Positions 35,987 to 44,858 of a DNA stretch of 64,000 nucleotides are shown in pieces. Within the stretch, counting starts at the first letter, position 1, and each line of letters starts with the position of its first letter. The notes below the pieces were generated by a model that did no database searches, was not told where the DNA came from, and worked only from the letters and a program-made list of their open reading frames with translations. The translations under genes and the position numbers were made by a program. Source of the stretch: Sandaracinaceae bacterium (GTDB taxonomy: Bacteria; Myxococcota_A; Polyangia; Polyangiales; Houyiibacteriaceae); NCBI GenBank assembly GCA_020633055.1, contig JACKEJ010000004.1, positions 744,001-808,000 of the forward strand, given 5' to 3'.

Positions 35987-37491
35987 TCCATCACCTGAAC
36001 GACCTGAGCGGGGGCTTCGACGCCGAGGCCGACGTCATCGTGGTGGGCAGCGGGGCGGGTGGGGCCGTGGCCGCCGCCAACTTCGCCGAGGCTGGGCTGC
36101 GCACGGTGGTGCTGGAGGCCGGCCCGCAGATCGCGAAAGAGGACATGACCCGCGACGGGCCACGCTTCATGGCGCGCTACATGTGGGACGGGGGCCTGCG
36201 CATCATCCAGGCGCGCTCGCCGGTGCCCATCATGCAGGGGCGCTGCCTGGGCGGCAGCACGGTCATGAACTCGGCCATCATGCTGAAGATCCCGGACTGG
36301 GTGCGGCAGGACTGGTCGCGCAAGAACGGGCTCTACTGGCTCGAGGGCGAGGAGCTGGACGCGGGCTTCGAGCGGGCCTTCGCGGGCACCAAGACGGCGC
36401 CCACCCCGATGAGCGTGATGGGCCCGCGCAACCGCATCGTGCGCGACGCGCTGGTCGCCGCGAACCAGCCGGGCAAGCCGCTGCCGCGCGCGGTGCACGA
36501 CTGCGAGGGCTGCTCCGACTGCCTGGTGGGCTGCAGCAGCGGCGCCAAGCAGAGCACCGACCGCAGCTACATCCCGCGGGCCGTGAAAGACGGCGCCCAG
36601 GTCTACACCTGCGCGCACGTGGAGCAGATCCTGATGGACGGCACCCGCACGGTGGGCGTGACGGGCCGCGTGGTGGACCCGGTCGGCCGACGCCCGGTCG
36701 GCAAGTTCACGGTGCGCGCGCCGCGCGTGGTGCTCGCCGCGGGCGTCATGAACACGCCCGTCATCCTGCAGCAGAGCGGCATCAACCCGCGCGGGCGCGT
36801 GGGGGCCACGCTGGACGTGCACCTCACGGGCGGCGTGGTGGCGCGCATGGAGGAGCGGGTGGACCCGTGGATCGGCGCGACCCAGGGCTGGGGCGCCATC
36901 AGCGAGGAGATCCGCGGGATGAAGTTCGAGTCGCTGTGGGCGCCGCCAGGGCTCCTGCTGGCCAAGTGGGGCGGCCTGGGCGAGTCCTTCCTGCGCGAGC
37001 TGGACGAGATCAAGTACTTCGCGGTGATCGCCATCGTCTATCGCGGGAAGTGCAGCGGGAGCGTCACGGCCGACCGGCACGGGCGACCCAACATGAAGTT
37101 CAAGGTGCCCGACTTCGAGGCGCGCAACGTGTTCCGCGGCATGAAGATCGCGGCGGACGGCTTCCTGGACGTGGGGGCGCGCTACGTGGGCGCGGGCACC
37201 TTCCCCGGCGTGCCCGCGAAGATGCGCACCAAGCGCGACACGGAGAGCCTGCTGAGCCCCAAGCTGGGCGCGAAGCACATGGCCATGACCGGCAACCACG
37301 CGTTCGGCTCCTGCCGCATGACGGCCGCGTCCAACGAGGGCCCGTGCGACCCAGACGGCAAGGTGCGCGGCGTAGAGGGCATCTACATCTGCGACACCAG
37401 CGTGTTCCCGAGCCCCACGGCCGTGAACCCGCAGGCCACGTGCATGGCGGTCGCGGACGTGCTCACCCGGCGCATCGTCGCTCGGGCGTAG
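35983..37491 (+). CDS. GMC-family FAD oxidoreductase with four-cysteine cluster
   Basis: A 502-residue flavoprotein that oxidises an alcohol or sterol-like substrate. The FAD-binding motif is VIVVGSGAGGAVAA (residues 18-31), with QGRCLGGSTVMNSAI typical of GMC enzymes. Instead of a plain substrate domain it has CEGCSDCLVGC (Cys174, 177, 180, 184), followed by SSGAKQS. The C-terminal HAFGSCRM and PSPTAVNPQATCMAVAD hold the family's active-site region. C-x2-C-x2-C-x3-C is the spacing of a 4Fe-4S site, though such cysteine sets also occur in long-chain alcohol oxidase relatives without proven clusters. The start is GTG at 35983, overlapping the small partner gene. Confidence 0.9.
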   Translation: MIHHLNDLSGGFDAEADVIVVGSGAGGAVAAANFAEAGLRTVVLEAGPQIAKEDMTRDGPRFMARYMWDGGLRIIQARSPVPIMQGRCLGGSTVMNSAIMLKIPDWVRQDWSRKNGLYWLEGEELDAGFERAFAGTKTAPTPMSVMGPRNRIVRDALVAANQPGKPLPRAVHDCEGCSDCLVGCSSGAKQSTDRSYIPRAVKDGAQVYTCAHVEQILMDGTRTVGVTGRVVDPVGRRPVGKFTVRAPRVVLAAGVMNTPVILQQSGINPRGRVGATLDVHLTGGVVARMEERVDPWIGATQGWGAISEEIRGMKFESLWAPPGLLLAKWGGLGESFLRELDEIKYFAVIAIVYRGKCSGSVTADRHGRPNMKFKVPDFEARNVFRGMKIAADGFLDVGARYVGAGTFPGVPAKMRTKRDTESLLSPKLGAKHMAMTGNHAFGSCRMTAASNEGPCDPDGKVRGVEGIYICDTSVFPSPTAVNPQATCMAVADVLTRRIVARA

Positions 37492-37563
37492 CGGCGGGCG
37501 GCGAACCCGGGGCGCCAATAATGCGAGAGGCGGGGGCGTTCTGGGGTAGCTTGGTGCCGAACG

Positions 37564-40500
37564 ATGATCTCCGCCTCGTTGAATGACGCCCTGGCCACGC
37601 TCACCGACGCGCTCCTGAGCCAGCCCGAACTCGATCCGTTGCTGCGCCGTCACTGGCGTGAGGACCCGACGGACGAGGACGACCTGCCCGCGCACCTGCG
37701 GGCGGCGGCGGACGTGCTCTCGGCCGAGCTGCCGGTGCTCAGCGTGGGCGAGGACCCGGACGTGGTGCTGCTGTCGCTGCTGGCGAACCACGGGGGGCTG
37801 GTGCTGCTGACCTGGTGCTCGTCGAGCGCGTGGCGCGGGGACACGTGCATGTCCGCCATGCTCGAGGTGGCGGTGGGCGAGGACGACCTGGCCCAGGCGG
37901 TGTCGGGCGCCGCCCGTGAGCGCGTGGTGAGCGGCCCGCTGATGGACGCCCTCGCGTGCGTCCCGCTGATGGGCGACGGAAGCGACCTGAACCACCCGAT
38001 GAACGCCGAGGTGCGCGCGCGGCTCGAGATCCTCGTCTGGGAGGCGGGCTCGTGCGCGTGGGAGCTGCCCGAGTTCGGGGCGTGGATCTGGCGCTCGCCG
38101 GCCGCGTTCGACGCGTTGATCGGGACGCCTGCGCACGGGTCCTTGCGTGGGCGCGTGCTGGCCGCGCGTTGCCTCGAGGCCACCGTCTGCGCCGTCACGC
38201 CGCACACCAGCCAGGAGCTGGTGGGGCGCACGCTGTCCGTGCTGCAGCCGCTGTTGCTGCACCCCGAGCCGCTCGTGTGGGTGCACGCCGCCCGCGCGCT
38301 CGGCCGCCTGACGGGGCCGCTCGAGGAGCTGCAGGGCATGCTGCTCGACTGGGTCATGGGCGACTCGCCCGTGCTGCGTCAGCGCGCCATGACCGCGTTC
38401 GCGTCGCTGCCAGCAGACCGCCTGGGCTTCCTGGCCAGCCAGCTGGTGGCCATCGTCCGCTCGCCCAACGAGGACCCCTCCGTGCTGGCCGCCATCGCGG
38501 CCGCGACGCCCTACCTGTTCTTCGAGCGGCGCGACATCTGGGACCGCCTGGCGACGCGCATCTACAGCGGTGACGGGGGCGCCATCACGGCGCGGGCCCT
38601 GGCGCGTGGGCTCGCCACGCTGTGGCGGCGCGGCACGCTCAACGAGGAGATCGAGCCGCACCTGCGCCGGCTGCGCAACCGCGCGCGGCGCGTGCGCGCG
38701 GGTGAGTTCTCCGACCTGCGGCGCTGGATCGAGGTCATCGCCGTGACCGACATCGTGGACGGCGCCGAGCGCGACCCGCTGGACCTCGAGCTGGGGCTCG
38801 ACAACCTCATGCGCCTGGCCGCGCAGTACGACGACCCCGAGGCCGACGCCCGGGCCGCGCGCTTCGCGGGCTCGGTCGCGACCACGTTCGAGGAGGCGCG
38901 GCGCATCACGCTCAGCGAGGCGCGCCCGCGGCAGCGCGCGGCGGCCATCAACGCGGTGGAGGCCTGCGCGCGCGTGTTCGCGCTGCGCATCTGGGGCCCA
39001 TTGCTGGAGACCAGCCCAGACAGCATCCCCGTGCAAGAGCCGATGCTGGAGGCCACCTGGCAGACCATCGCGGAGACCCCCGCGCACATCCTCGACCTGG
39101 TGAAGCAGCGGCGGCAGGACGAGGGCGTGGAGATGCCCGTGGACGTGCCGCTCGAGGTGCTGGCCCTGCGCCTGGGCGGCTACGCGCTGGACGCGTGTGG
39201 CGAGGAGCAGTTCGGGCCGCAGGCGGGCCAAGCGGCGCACGACACGTGTCTCTGGCTGCGCAAGCTGCAGGGGCTGGCAGACGGCTCGCGGCACATGCCC
39301 GCGCCGCTCGAGACGGCCCTCAGCGCCATCTTCTGGCGCTTGGTGGACACGGCCCGCGGCACCACGCTGGGCGTAGGCGACGACGTGGCCTGGCTCGGAC
39401 CCTTCGCGGCCTGGTGGGCGCTGGTCATCGACCGTCCCTCCATGTTGGAGCGGCTGGCCACCGCGTTGCCCATGATGGACACGCACGCGCTGACCCACTG
39501 CTGCACGCAGGCCGAGACGCTGCGCACCGTGCTGTCGGCGGGAGAAGACGACGGACGGTGGGGTGAGGCCTCCGCGACCGCGCTCGCGGCGCTGCACGCG
39601 CAGGACACCGAGCTGGCGCACGCGCTGATGGCGCTCTCCCAGTCGCTGCAGCGCTTCAGCGGGGCCGCGGGGCGGCACCCGGAGCTGGAGGCCCTGTGCC
39701 AGGAGCTGGTCTTGGCGGGCGACCGCGTGCAGGCCGCGCTGGCCGACCCGGTGCGCGCGCTCGGCATCGAGGGGGTGCCCGCCGACGACCCGGCCACGCG
39801 CGACAGCCTCGAGAACGCGCCGCGCCGCGCCGCGCTGATGGCGCGCGCCATCCGCTCACGCGAGCTCTCCATGCTCGACGTCTGGCTGGCGTCGCTCGGC
39901 CCCATCGCGTCGGCCCTGCTGGAGGCGGGCATCCAGGCGGCCATCCGGCGCACGCCCCCGCCGCCGCCCACCAAGCCCAAGAAGGAGCCGCAGTTCATCG
40001 AGGGCTACGAGCTCATGCAGCGCATCGGCGAGGGCGGCATCGGCTCGGTGTGGCTGGTGCGCAAGCCCGGCGCAGACCGCATGTTCGTGCTCAAGATCCC
40101 CAAGCGCGAGGCGCTGGCCAACGCGTCCGAGACGGAGAGCGCGGGCATCCTCGCCTCGTTCGTGGAGGAGGCCGCGGCGCTGGCGGGCCTGTACCACCCC
40201 AACGTGGCGAACATCATCGACCGCGGCGTGTCGGGGGGCGTGCCCTTCCTGGTGCTGGAGTACCTCATCGGCGCGGACCTGCAGCAGTACGCGACGGCGC
40301 GGCGCATGAGCCTGTTCGAGCTGCGTGACGTGGTGCTGGGGGCCTGCGCGGGCCTGGCCGGCCTGCACGGCGCGGGCCTGGTGCACCGCGACATCAAGCC
40401 CGCCAACCTGTGGCTGCGCCTGCCCCTCGCGCGCGGTGAGCGCTTCGACCCGCAGAAGCACCGCGACCCCGCGATCGTGCCGCCGCTCGCCACCGTGGTG

Positions 40501-40869
40501 ATCGACTTCGGCATGGTGCGCGCGCAGCACGTCTCGAGTGACGTGGCCGGGCGCTTCGTCGCAGGCACCGCGGGCTACATCGCGCCCGAGCAGGTGCTCG
40601 ACCCGGTGGAGCTGGACCCGCGCGCGGACGTCTACGCGCTGGCCGGCACCATCTACAACGTGACGACAGGGCGCTCGTTCTTCGACGAAATCGAGAACAC
40701 CCGCGACCGCATCATCGCGCACATGAGCCGCGACCCGTTCGAGGACCCCGAGCGCCTGAAGGGCTTCCCGCCCACCATGGCCAAGCTGCTGCGCGCGGCG
40801 ACGGCCAACAAGCCCGGTGACCGGCCGAGCCCGCTCGAGTTCGGGCGCTTGTTCGCGAGCGCGCTGTAG
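37564..40869 (+). CDS. Giant protein with helical-repeat N-terminus and C-terminal Ser/Thr kinase
   Basis: A 1101-residue protein. Residues 1 to about 800 are Leu/Ala-rich helices, in part HEAT-like (for example LVWVHAARALGRLTGPLEEL), with no membrane segment. Residues about 814-1095 are a Hanks-type kinase: GEGGIGSVWLV loop, VLKIPK lysine, HRDIKPANLW near residue 940, DFGMVRA near 980 and YIAPEQ. All catalytic residues are present, so it should be active. The kinase is at the C-terminus, whereas most bacterial Hanks kinases carry it first. The lack of a membrane helix suggests a cytoplasmic kinase recruited through its scaffold. It lies 72 bp after the GMC gene, with a separate transcript likely. 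Confidence 0.92.
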   Translation: MISASLNDALATLTDALLSQPELDPLLRRHWREDPTDEDDLPAHLRAAADVLSAELPVLSVGEDPDVVLLSLLANHGGLVLLTWCSSSAWRGDTCMSAMLEVAVGEDDLAQAVSGAARERVVSGPLMDALACVPLMGDGSDLNHPMNAEVRARLEILVWEAGSCAWELPEFGAWIWRSPAAFDALIGTPAHGSLRGRVLAARCLEATVCAVTPHTSQELVGRTLSVLQPLLLHPEPLVWVHAARALGRLTGPLEELQGMLLDWVMGDSPVLRQRAMTAFASLPADRLGFLASQLVAIVRSPNEDPSVLAAIAAATPYLFFERRDIWDRLATRIYSGDGGAITARALARGLATLWRRGTLNEEIEPHLRRLRNRARRVRAGEFSDLRRWIEVIAVTDIVDGAERDPLDLELGLDNLMRLAAQYDDPEADARAARFAGSVATTFEEARRITLSEARPRQRAAAINAVEACARVFALRIWGPLLETSPDSIPVQEPMLEATWQTIAETPAHILDLVKQRRQDEGVEMPVDVPLEVLALRLGGYALDACGEEQFGPQAGQAAHDTCLWLRKLQGLADGSRHMPAPLETALSAIFWRLVDTARGTTLGVGDDVAWLGPFAAWWALVIDRPSMLERLATALPMMDTHALTHCCTQAETLRTVLSAGEDDGRWGEASATALAALHAQDTELAHALMALSQSLQRFSGAAGRHPELEALCQELVLAGDRVQAALADPVRALGIEGVPADDPATRDSLENAPRRAALMARAIRSRELSMLDVWLASLGPIASALLEAGIQAAIRRTPPPPPTKPKKEPQFIEGYELMQRIGEGGIGSVWLVRKPGADRMFVLKIPKREALANASETESAGILASFVEEAAALAGLYHPNVANIIDRGVSGGVPFLVLEYLIGADLQQYATARRMSLFELRDVVLGACAGLAGLHGAGLVHRDIKPANLWLRLPLARGERFDPQKHRDPAIVPPLATVVIDFGMVRAQHVSSDVAGRFVAGTAGYIAPEQVLDPVELDPRADVYALAGTIYNVTTGRSFFDEIENTRDRIIAHMSRDPFEDPERLKGFPPTMAKLLRAATANKPGDRPSPLEFGRLFASAL

Positions 40870-41019
40870 ACGCGGCGGAAGGCCTCGAGCCGAAGCGCAC
40901 GAACCCCCACCCGCGCGTTACGTGGTGCGGGACCCCGCGCCGTGCATCGCGGGACGCTACGTGATTCCTCGGACCTCGCATATCCTCGCAGGAGTGGGTT
41001 CCAGCGGAAGGTAGTCGTC

Positions 41020-42126
41020 ATGAAGGGCTCTCTCGCACAATGGTTCGGTCCCGTGGTTGTGTTCGCCACCCTCGCGGGGTGCTCCGACCCGGAGGCGCCG
41101 CTCGAGGTGACCTTCGGTCCGCATCCGACCGAGCGCGACGGTGCGCGTCAGTACGCCCTCGCGACGATCCAGACTGCCCCCAACCTCGACGCAGTCGTGA
41201 CGTGGACCGTCGGGCAGCGCGAGGAACGACTGGAGCTCGACCCCAGCGGCCGCGCGACGATGGAGCTCGTCCACTTCCCTGGGGAGTCGGACACCATCGA
41301 GGCGGTGGTCGACGTGCGACCCATGAGCGACTCCGGGTTCGCACCTGTGCGGCGCGCCGTGCGCTACGTGTTTCCACCCATCCCCCCGAGCCTCACCGGC
41401 GACCCACGGGGGCCATCGCTGGCGTGCTACCACTCGCCGAGGCCCTGCGAGGTGCGCTGGGCGAACGGCGGCTGGAGGCTCTCGGGTCCGCCCGGGACGA
41501 CCGTCTCCATCGGCGGTGCTACGCACACCATCGCGACCTCGGCGCCGCTGGTGGTGCCCGTCCCGCCGGGACAGCTCTTCGCGGGCATCCCCCTCGCGAG
41601 CATGCTCTCGCAGGAGCTGTCGGTCGGCATCCCCATGACCATCACGCTTCCTGGCAGTCCGCCTCTTCAGGGCGATCTTCCTTTCCCACGGCGCTCGATG
41701 GTCAACGCCGTGGCGGCGCACTTCGAGACCGTGGCGGGGAGCGGCGTCAGCGTGTCACCCGAGGGGACCGGCCGCGGGATCCTCGTCGTCCGGCAGGGCG
41801 AGGTCGGGGATCGAGAGCTCCGCGTGGTGGGCACGGCAGCGACCGCGGGCGACATCGGCTACGTGGCCCTCGTGACGTGGACGTCGACGCGCCGTGACTG
41901 CGGCATGTATGGCTCGGGAGGTGTCGCCCGGACGCGCATCCACGCGGTGACGTTCACGCACGCCATCAAGCTCTTCGAGCGCCGAACGGGCCGGGAGGTC
42001 GCGTCACGCTCGTTCACGGGTCCCGCGGCCCAGTGCCCGTCGTCGGCGATGTCCGACGAGACGGTCGCGGTGACTGGCCCGGAGCCCGCCGAGGAGGACG
42101 CCTGGATGGTGGCGCAGGCCCACTGA
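41020..42126 (+). CDS. Hypothetical lipoprotein
   Basis: A 368-residue predicted lipoprotein of unknown function. ATG 41020 gives a short signal peptide with the lipobox TLAGC (Cys21). The mature chain is beta-rich, with many Pro and Gly and no enzyme motif. Two Cys pairs (SLACYHSPRPC and DCGMYGSG with QCPSS later) may form disulfides. The last 100 residues (GYVALVTWTSTRRDCGMYGS onward, then HAIKLFERRTGREVASRSF) look like an all-beta domain. It is convergent with the helicase gene and follows the kinase gene by 150 bp. No neighbour suggests a role. Confidence 0.75.
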   Translation: MKGSLAQWFGPVVVFATLAGCSDPEAPLEVTFGPHPTERDGARQYALATIQTAPNLDAVVTWTVGQREERLELDPSGRATMELVHFPGESDTIEAVVDVRPMSDSGFAPVRRAVRYVFPPIPPSLTGDPRGPSLACYHSPRPCEVRWANGGWRLSGPPGTTVSIGGATHTIATSAPLVVPVPPGQLFAGIPLASMLSQELSVGIPMTITLPGSPPLQGDLPFPRRSMVNAVAAHFETVAGSGVSVSPEGTGRGILVVRQGEVGDRELRVVGTAATAGDIGYVALVTWTSTRRDCGMYGSGGVARTRIHAVTFTHAIKLFERRTGREVASRSFTGPAAQCPSSAMSDETVAVTGPEPAEEDAWMVAQAH

Positions 42127-42187
42127 CCGCGTGGACCACGGCTTCGTAGGGCCGCAGACACGTCGGTTGCTGACGCCTGCCGCGCGT

Positions 42188-44656
42188 TCAGCGGACTGGC
42201 CCGCGCACGACGTGCAGGACGCGCCCGGCCTCGGCGCAGACCTTGTAGCCGCCGAAGCGCGGGATGTAGTTCGGCGGGGGCGGCGTCTTGCGCGTGCCAC
42301 GCACCATGCGGAGCGTGACGGTGCGCTGCTCCACGTCGATCTCGCTCACGTACTGCGCGTCGCCGACGTCGAGCCGCACCGGGAACTCCTCGGCCAGCTG
42401 CTGGCTCTCGTAGGCGGGGAGCGCGTCGGGCAAGAGGTCGTCCGCCGAGAGCAGCGCGAGGTCGTCGGTGCGCTCGACGCCCAGCTCGAGCAGGCGCTCG
42501 GCCACGAACGTCTCGAGGGGCGGCGGGGGACCGCACGGGGTGAGCCCCAGGCTCTCGCCGACGCGCGTGCCGGAGAGCGCCGCGGCCAGGGCGCGCTCTT
42601 GCGTGCGGCGCTTGGCCTCGCCCACGGAGCCCTTGAAGATGCGCCCGGCCAGGAACAGCTGGGCGATGGCCTCGCGCGCCAGCGGCCCCTCGGGCACGGC
42701 CTCGCGCGTGCTCAGCACGACGCCCGCGTACACGCGCTCGAGGGTGGCCGTGATGCGCCCGCGCTCCTTGGTGACGGCCCCGAGTCGCTCCTCGCCCAGC
42801 CCCGCCTGCCCAAGCCAGGCGAGCGGGACGGGCATGGCGCAGGTCGCGATGAGCTTGGTCTCGCGTGCGTTCGCGCCGAGGGCGCGGGTGTCCAGCACGA
42901 GCATGGCGTCGACCACGGGCGCGTCACGCCTCCCCTCGTCGCGCTCCAGCTTGAGGCGCAGCGCGCTCTCGCGACCCAGCTCGAGCTCGGGGCCCCCGTT
43001 GGCCCAGGCGGTGCCGTGCTTGCGCCGTCGCGCCACGTAGGCCGCGCGGGCGTCGGCCGCGAGGATGGCGCGCGCCAGGGCCTCGCGGGACGTGGCGGGC
43101 CGTGGACGCTGCGTGTGGTCGGTCGTCGGCACGGACTTCGCGCCCGCTCGCTCCGAACCGAGCGCGAGCGCCTGCTGCAGGCGGTCGCGTAGTTGGTGCG
43201 CCTCGCGCAGCGCCGGCGCATGCAGGACGTGGGGCGGCGCGTCCTCCCGCATGGCGCGGATGATGGCCTGCACGTCGCAGCCGCTCGCGCGCGGGTCGCT
43301 GTCGTCCCGCAGGTCCAGCTCGCGTGGCGGGCCCTGGAAGAGCGGGCGCCCGACCGCCAGCCCCGCCACCAGGCACAGCAAGTCGTCTGCGAGCACCACC
43401 TCGCCCCGCGCGCGCTCGGCCTGCGCCTCGACCACCAAGCGGCCCAGGGCGGCGTCCAGCGGCAGCCCCGAGAGCGCGCGGCCCGCGGCCGTCACGCCGT
43501 GCTCGTCGAGCGCCCCGAGCGCGTGCAGCTCGGCCTCGGCTTGCGTGAGCGCGTGCTCCTTCGGCGGGTCCAGGAACGGCAACGCGCGCACCGGCACCCC
43601 CGCGGCCGCCGCGCCGAGCACCAGCGGCACGAGCGACTCGCGGTGCACCTCGGGCGGCGTCGCGGCCGCGAGGCGGGTGGTCTCGCTCCACAGCCGGTAG
43701 CACACGCCCGCGGCGGTACGGCCCGCGCGACCGGCGCGCTGCTCGGCGCTGTCGTCGGCGATGGGCAGCAAGGTGAGAAAGCCGCGCCCTTGGTGGTAGC
43801 GCGTACGGCGCACCAGCCCCGAGTCGATGACCACGCCCACGCCCGGCACGGTGAGCGACGTCTCGGCCACGTTGGTGCACAGGATGACCTTGCGGCGGGG
43901 TGCGGGCTCGAACACGCGCGCCTGCTCGTCGAGCGTGAGCCCGCCGTGGAGGTTGAGCGTGAGCACGTCACGGCGCTGCGCGAGGCGCTCGTGCACGGCG
44001 TGGATCTCGCCCTTGCCCGGCAAGAACACCAGCACGTCGCCGGGGTCGCGGGCGGCGCGCTCGAGCGCCTGCGCCACGCGCTCGGGCAGGTCGTCGCGGT
44101 CGGGAGGCCGGTGACCCACGTGCGCGACGCGCACCGGGAACGTGCGGCCCTCGGCGTGCAAGTGCGTGCCTCCGAGGGCTTGGGCGATGTCGTCGCCCGC
44201 GAAGGTGGCGGACATCACGACCAGCCCCGCCGTGCGCTCGTGGCGCAAGAGCGCGAGCAGCAGGTCCACGTCGAGGCGCCGCTCGTGTAGCTCGTCCACC
44301 ACCACGGCGTGCGCGGCGCGCACCTGCGCGAGCTGACGCAGGGCGATGCCCGGCGTGGCGAAGACGAGCTGCGTGCCCGGCCCCGTGCGGTCGTCGTCAC
44401 GCACGCGGTAGCCCACGCGCTCACCCAGGCGGGTGCCCAGCAGCGAGGCCACGCGGCTGGCGAGGGCCCGGCACGCCACGCGGCGCGGCTCGATCACCCA
44501 CACCACCTGGCCAGTGGGCGCGCTCTCCAGCAACCACGCCGGCACGCACGTGGACTTGCCCGAGCCCGTGGGCGCCGAGATGACCACCGGCCCTGTGCGC
44601 AGGGCTTCCGCGAAGGCGGGACGCAGCGCATCGATGGGCAGGCGAGGCTCGGACAC
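42188..44656 (-). CDS. hrpB: ATP-dependent RNA helicase HrpB-like (DEAH/RHA family)
   Basis: An 822-residue superfamily-2 helicase. Motifs in order: LPIDALRPAFAEAL at the N-terminus, Walker A SAPTGSGKST, VIEPRRVACRALASRVA (Ia), VVDELHERRLDVDL (DExH box read as DELH), VVMSATFAG (III), ILCTNVAETSLTVPGVGVV (V) and QRAGRAGRTAAGVCYRLW (VI). The winged-helix and ratchet region and an HrpB-type C-terminus follow. GTG 44656 is preferred because the open frame upstream overlaps the divergent moxR gene; ATG 44719 is possible but shares its bases with the start of the opposite small ORF. Its cellular role is unclear in bacteria generally. Confidence 0.9.
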   Translation of the reverse strand: MSEPRLPIDALRPAFAEALRTGPVVISAPTGSGKSTCVPAWLLESAPTGQVVWVIEPRRVACRALASRVASLLGTRLGERVGYRVRDDDRTGPGTQLVFATPGIALRQLAQVRAAHAVVVDELHERRLDVDLLLALLRHERTAGLVVMSATFAGDDIAQALGGTHLHAEGRTFPVRVAHVGHRPPDRDDLPERVAQALERAARDPGDVLVFLPGKGEIHAVHERLAQRRDVLTLNLHGGLTLDEQARVFEPAPRRKVILCTNVAETSLTVPGVGVVIDSGLVRRTRYHQGRGFLTLLPIADDSAEQRAGRAGRTAAGVCYRLWSETTRLAAATPPEVHRESLVPLVLGAAAAGVPVRALPFLDPPKEHALTQAEAELHALGALDEHGVTAAGRALSGLPLDAALGRLVVEAQAERARGEVVLADDLLCLVAGLAVGRPLFQGPPRELDLRDDSDPRASGCDVQAIIRAMREDAPPHVLHAPALREAHQLRDRLQQALALGSERAGAKSVPTTDHTQRPRPATSREALARAILAADARAAYVARRRKHGTAWANGGPELELGRESALRLKLERDEGRRDAPVVDAMLVLDTRALGANARETKLIATCAMPVPLAWLGQAGLGEERLGAVTKERGRITATLERVYAGVVLSTREAVPEGPLAREAIAQLFLAGRIFKGSVGEAKRRTQERALAAALSGTRVGESLGLTPCGPPPPLETFVAERLLELGVERTDDLALLSADDLLPDALPAYESQQLAEEFPVRLDVGDAQYVSEIDVEQRTVTLRMVRGTRKTPPPPNYIPRFGGYKVCAEAGRVLHVVRGPVR

Positions 44657-44717
44657 GCGCCCGTATAGCACGCGGCGCTGAGCTTCACGGCCGCTGGACC
44701 CCTGGTAGTATCCCCCC

Positions 44718-44858
44718 ATGAGCACCGCGGTCACCCCCACACCCGAGTCGCGCCCACGAACGGTTCGGGTGCGCCGCGCGGCGGCTCGCGCCAAAGCACA
44801 CGTAGAGACGCGCGTCCGGCCGCGTGAGCTCGATGGCGCGCCCAGCGAGCCGGCATGA
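44718..44858 (+). CDS. Possible 46-aa Arg-rich leader ORF upstream of moxR
   Basis: ATG 44718 opens a 46-codon frame whose TGA overlaps the moxR ATG as ATGA (44855-44858), the usual sign of translational coupling. The peptide is Arg/Ala-rich (TVRVRRAAARAKAHVETRVR) with no recognisable domain. It might be a real small protein, a leader that sets moxR translation, or a chance frame in GC-rich DNA. The start codon lies in a CATG that also reads as ATG on the other strand. Confidence 0.4.
   Translation: MSTAVTPTPESRPRTVRVRRAAARAKAHVETRVRPRELDGAPSEPA

Noticed and set aside
35866..39678. Very long open frame on the minus strand across the GMC and kinase genes
   Set aside because: It is the reverse shadow of two well-supported genes; its protein is Arg/His/Gln-rich without any domain, as expected for antisense frames in 70% GC DNA.
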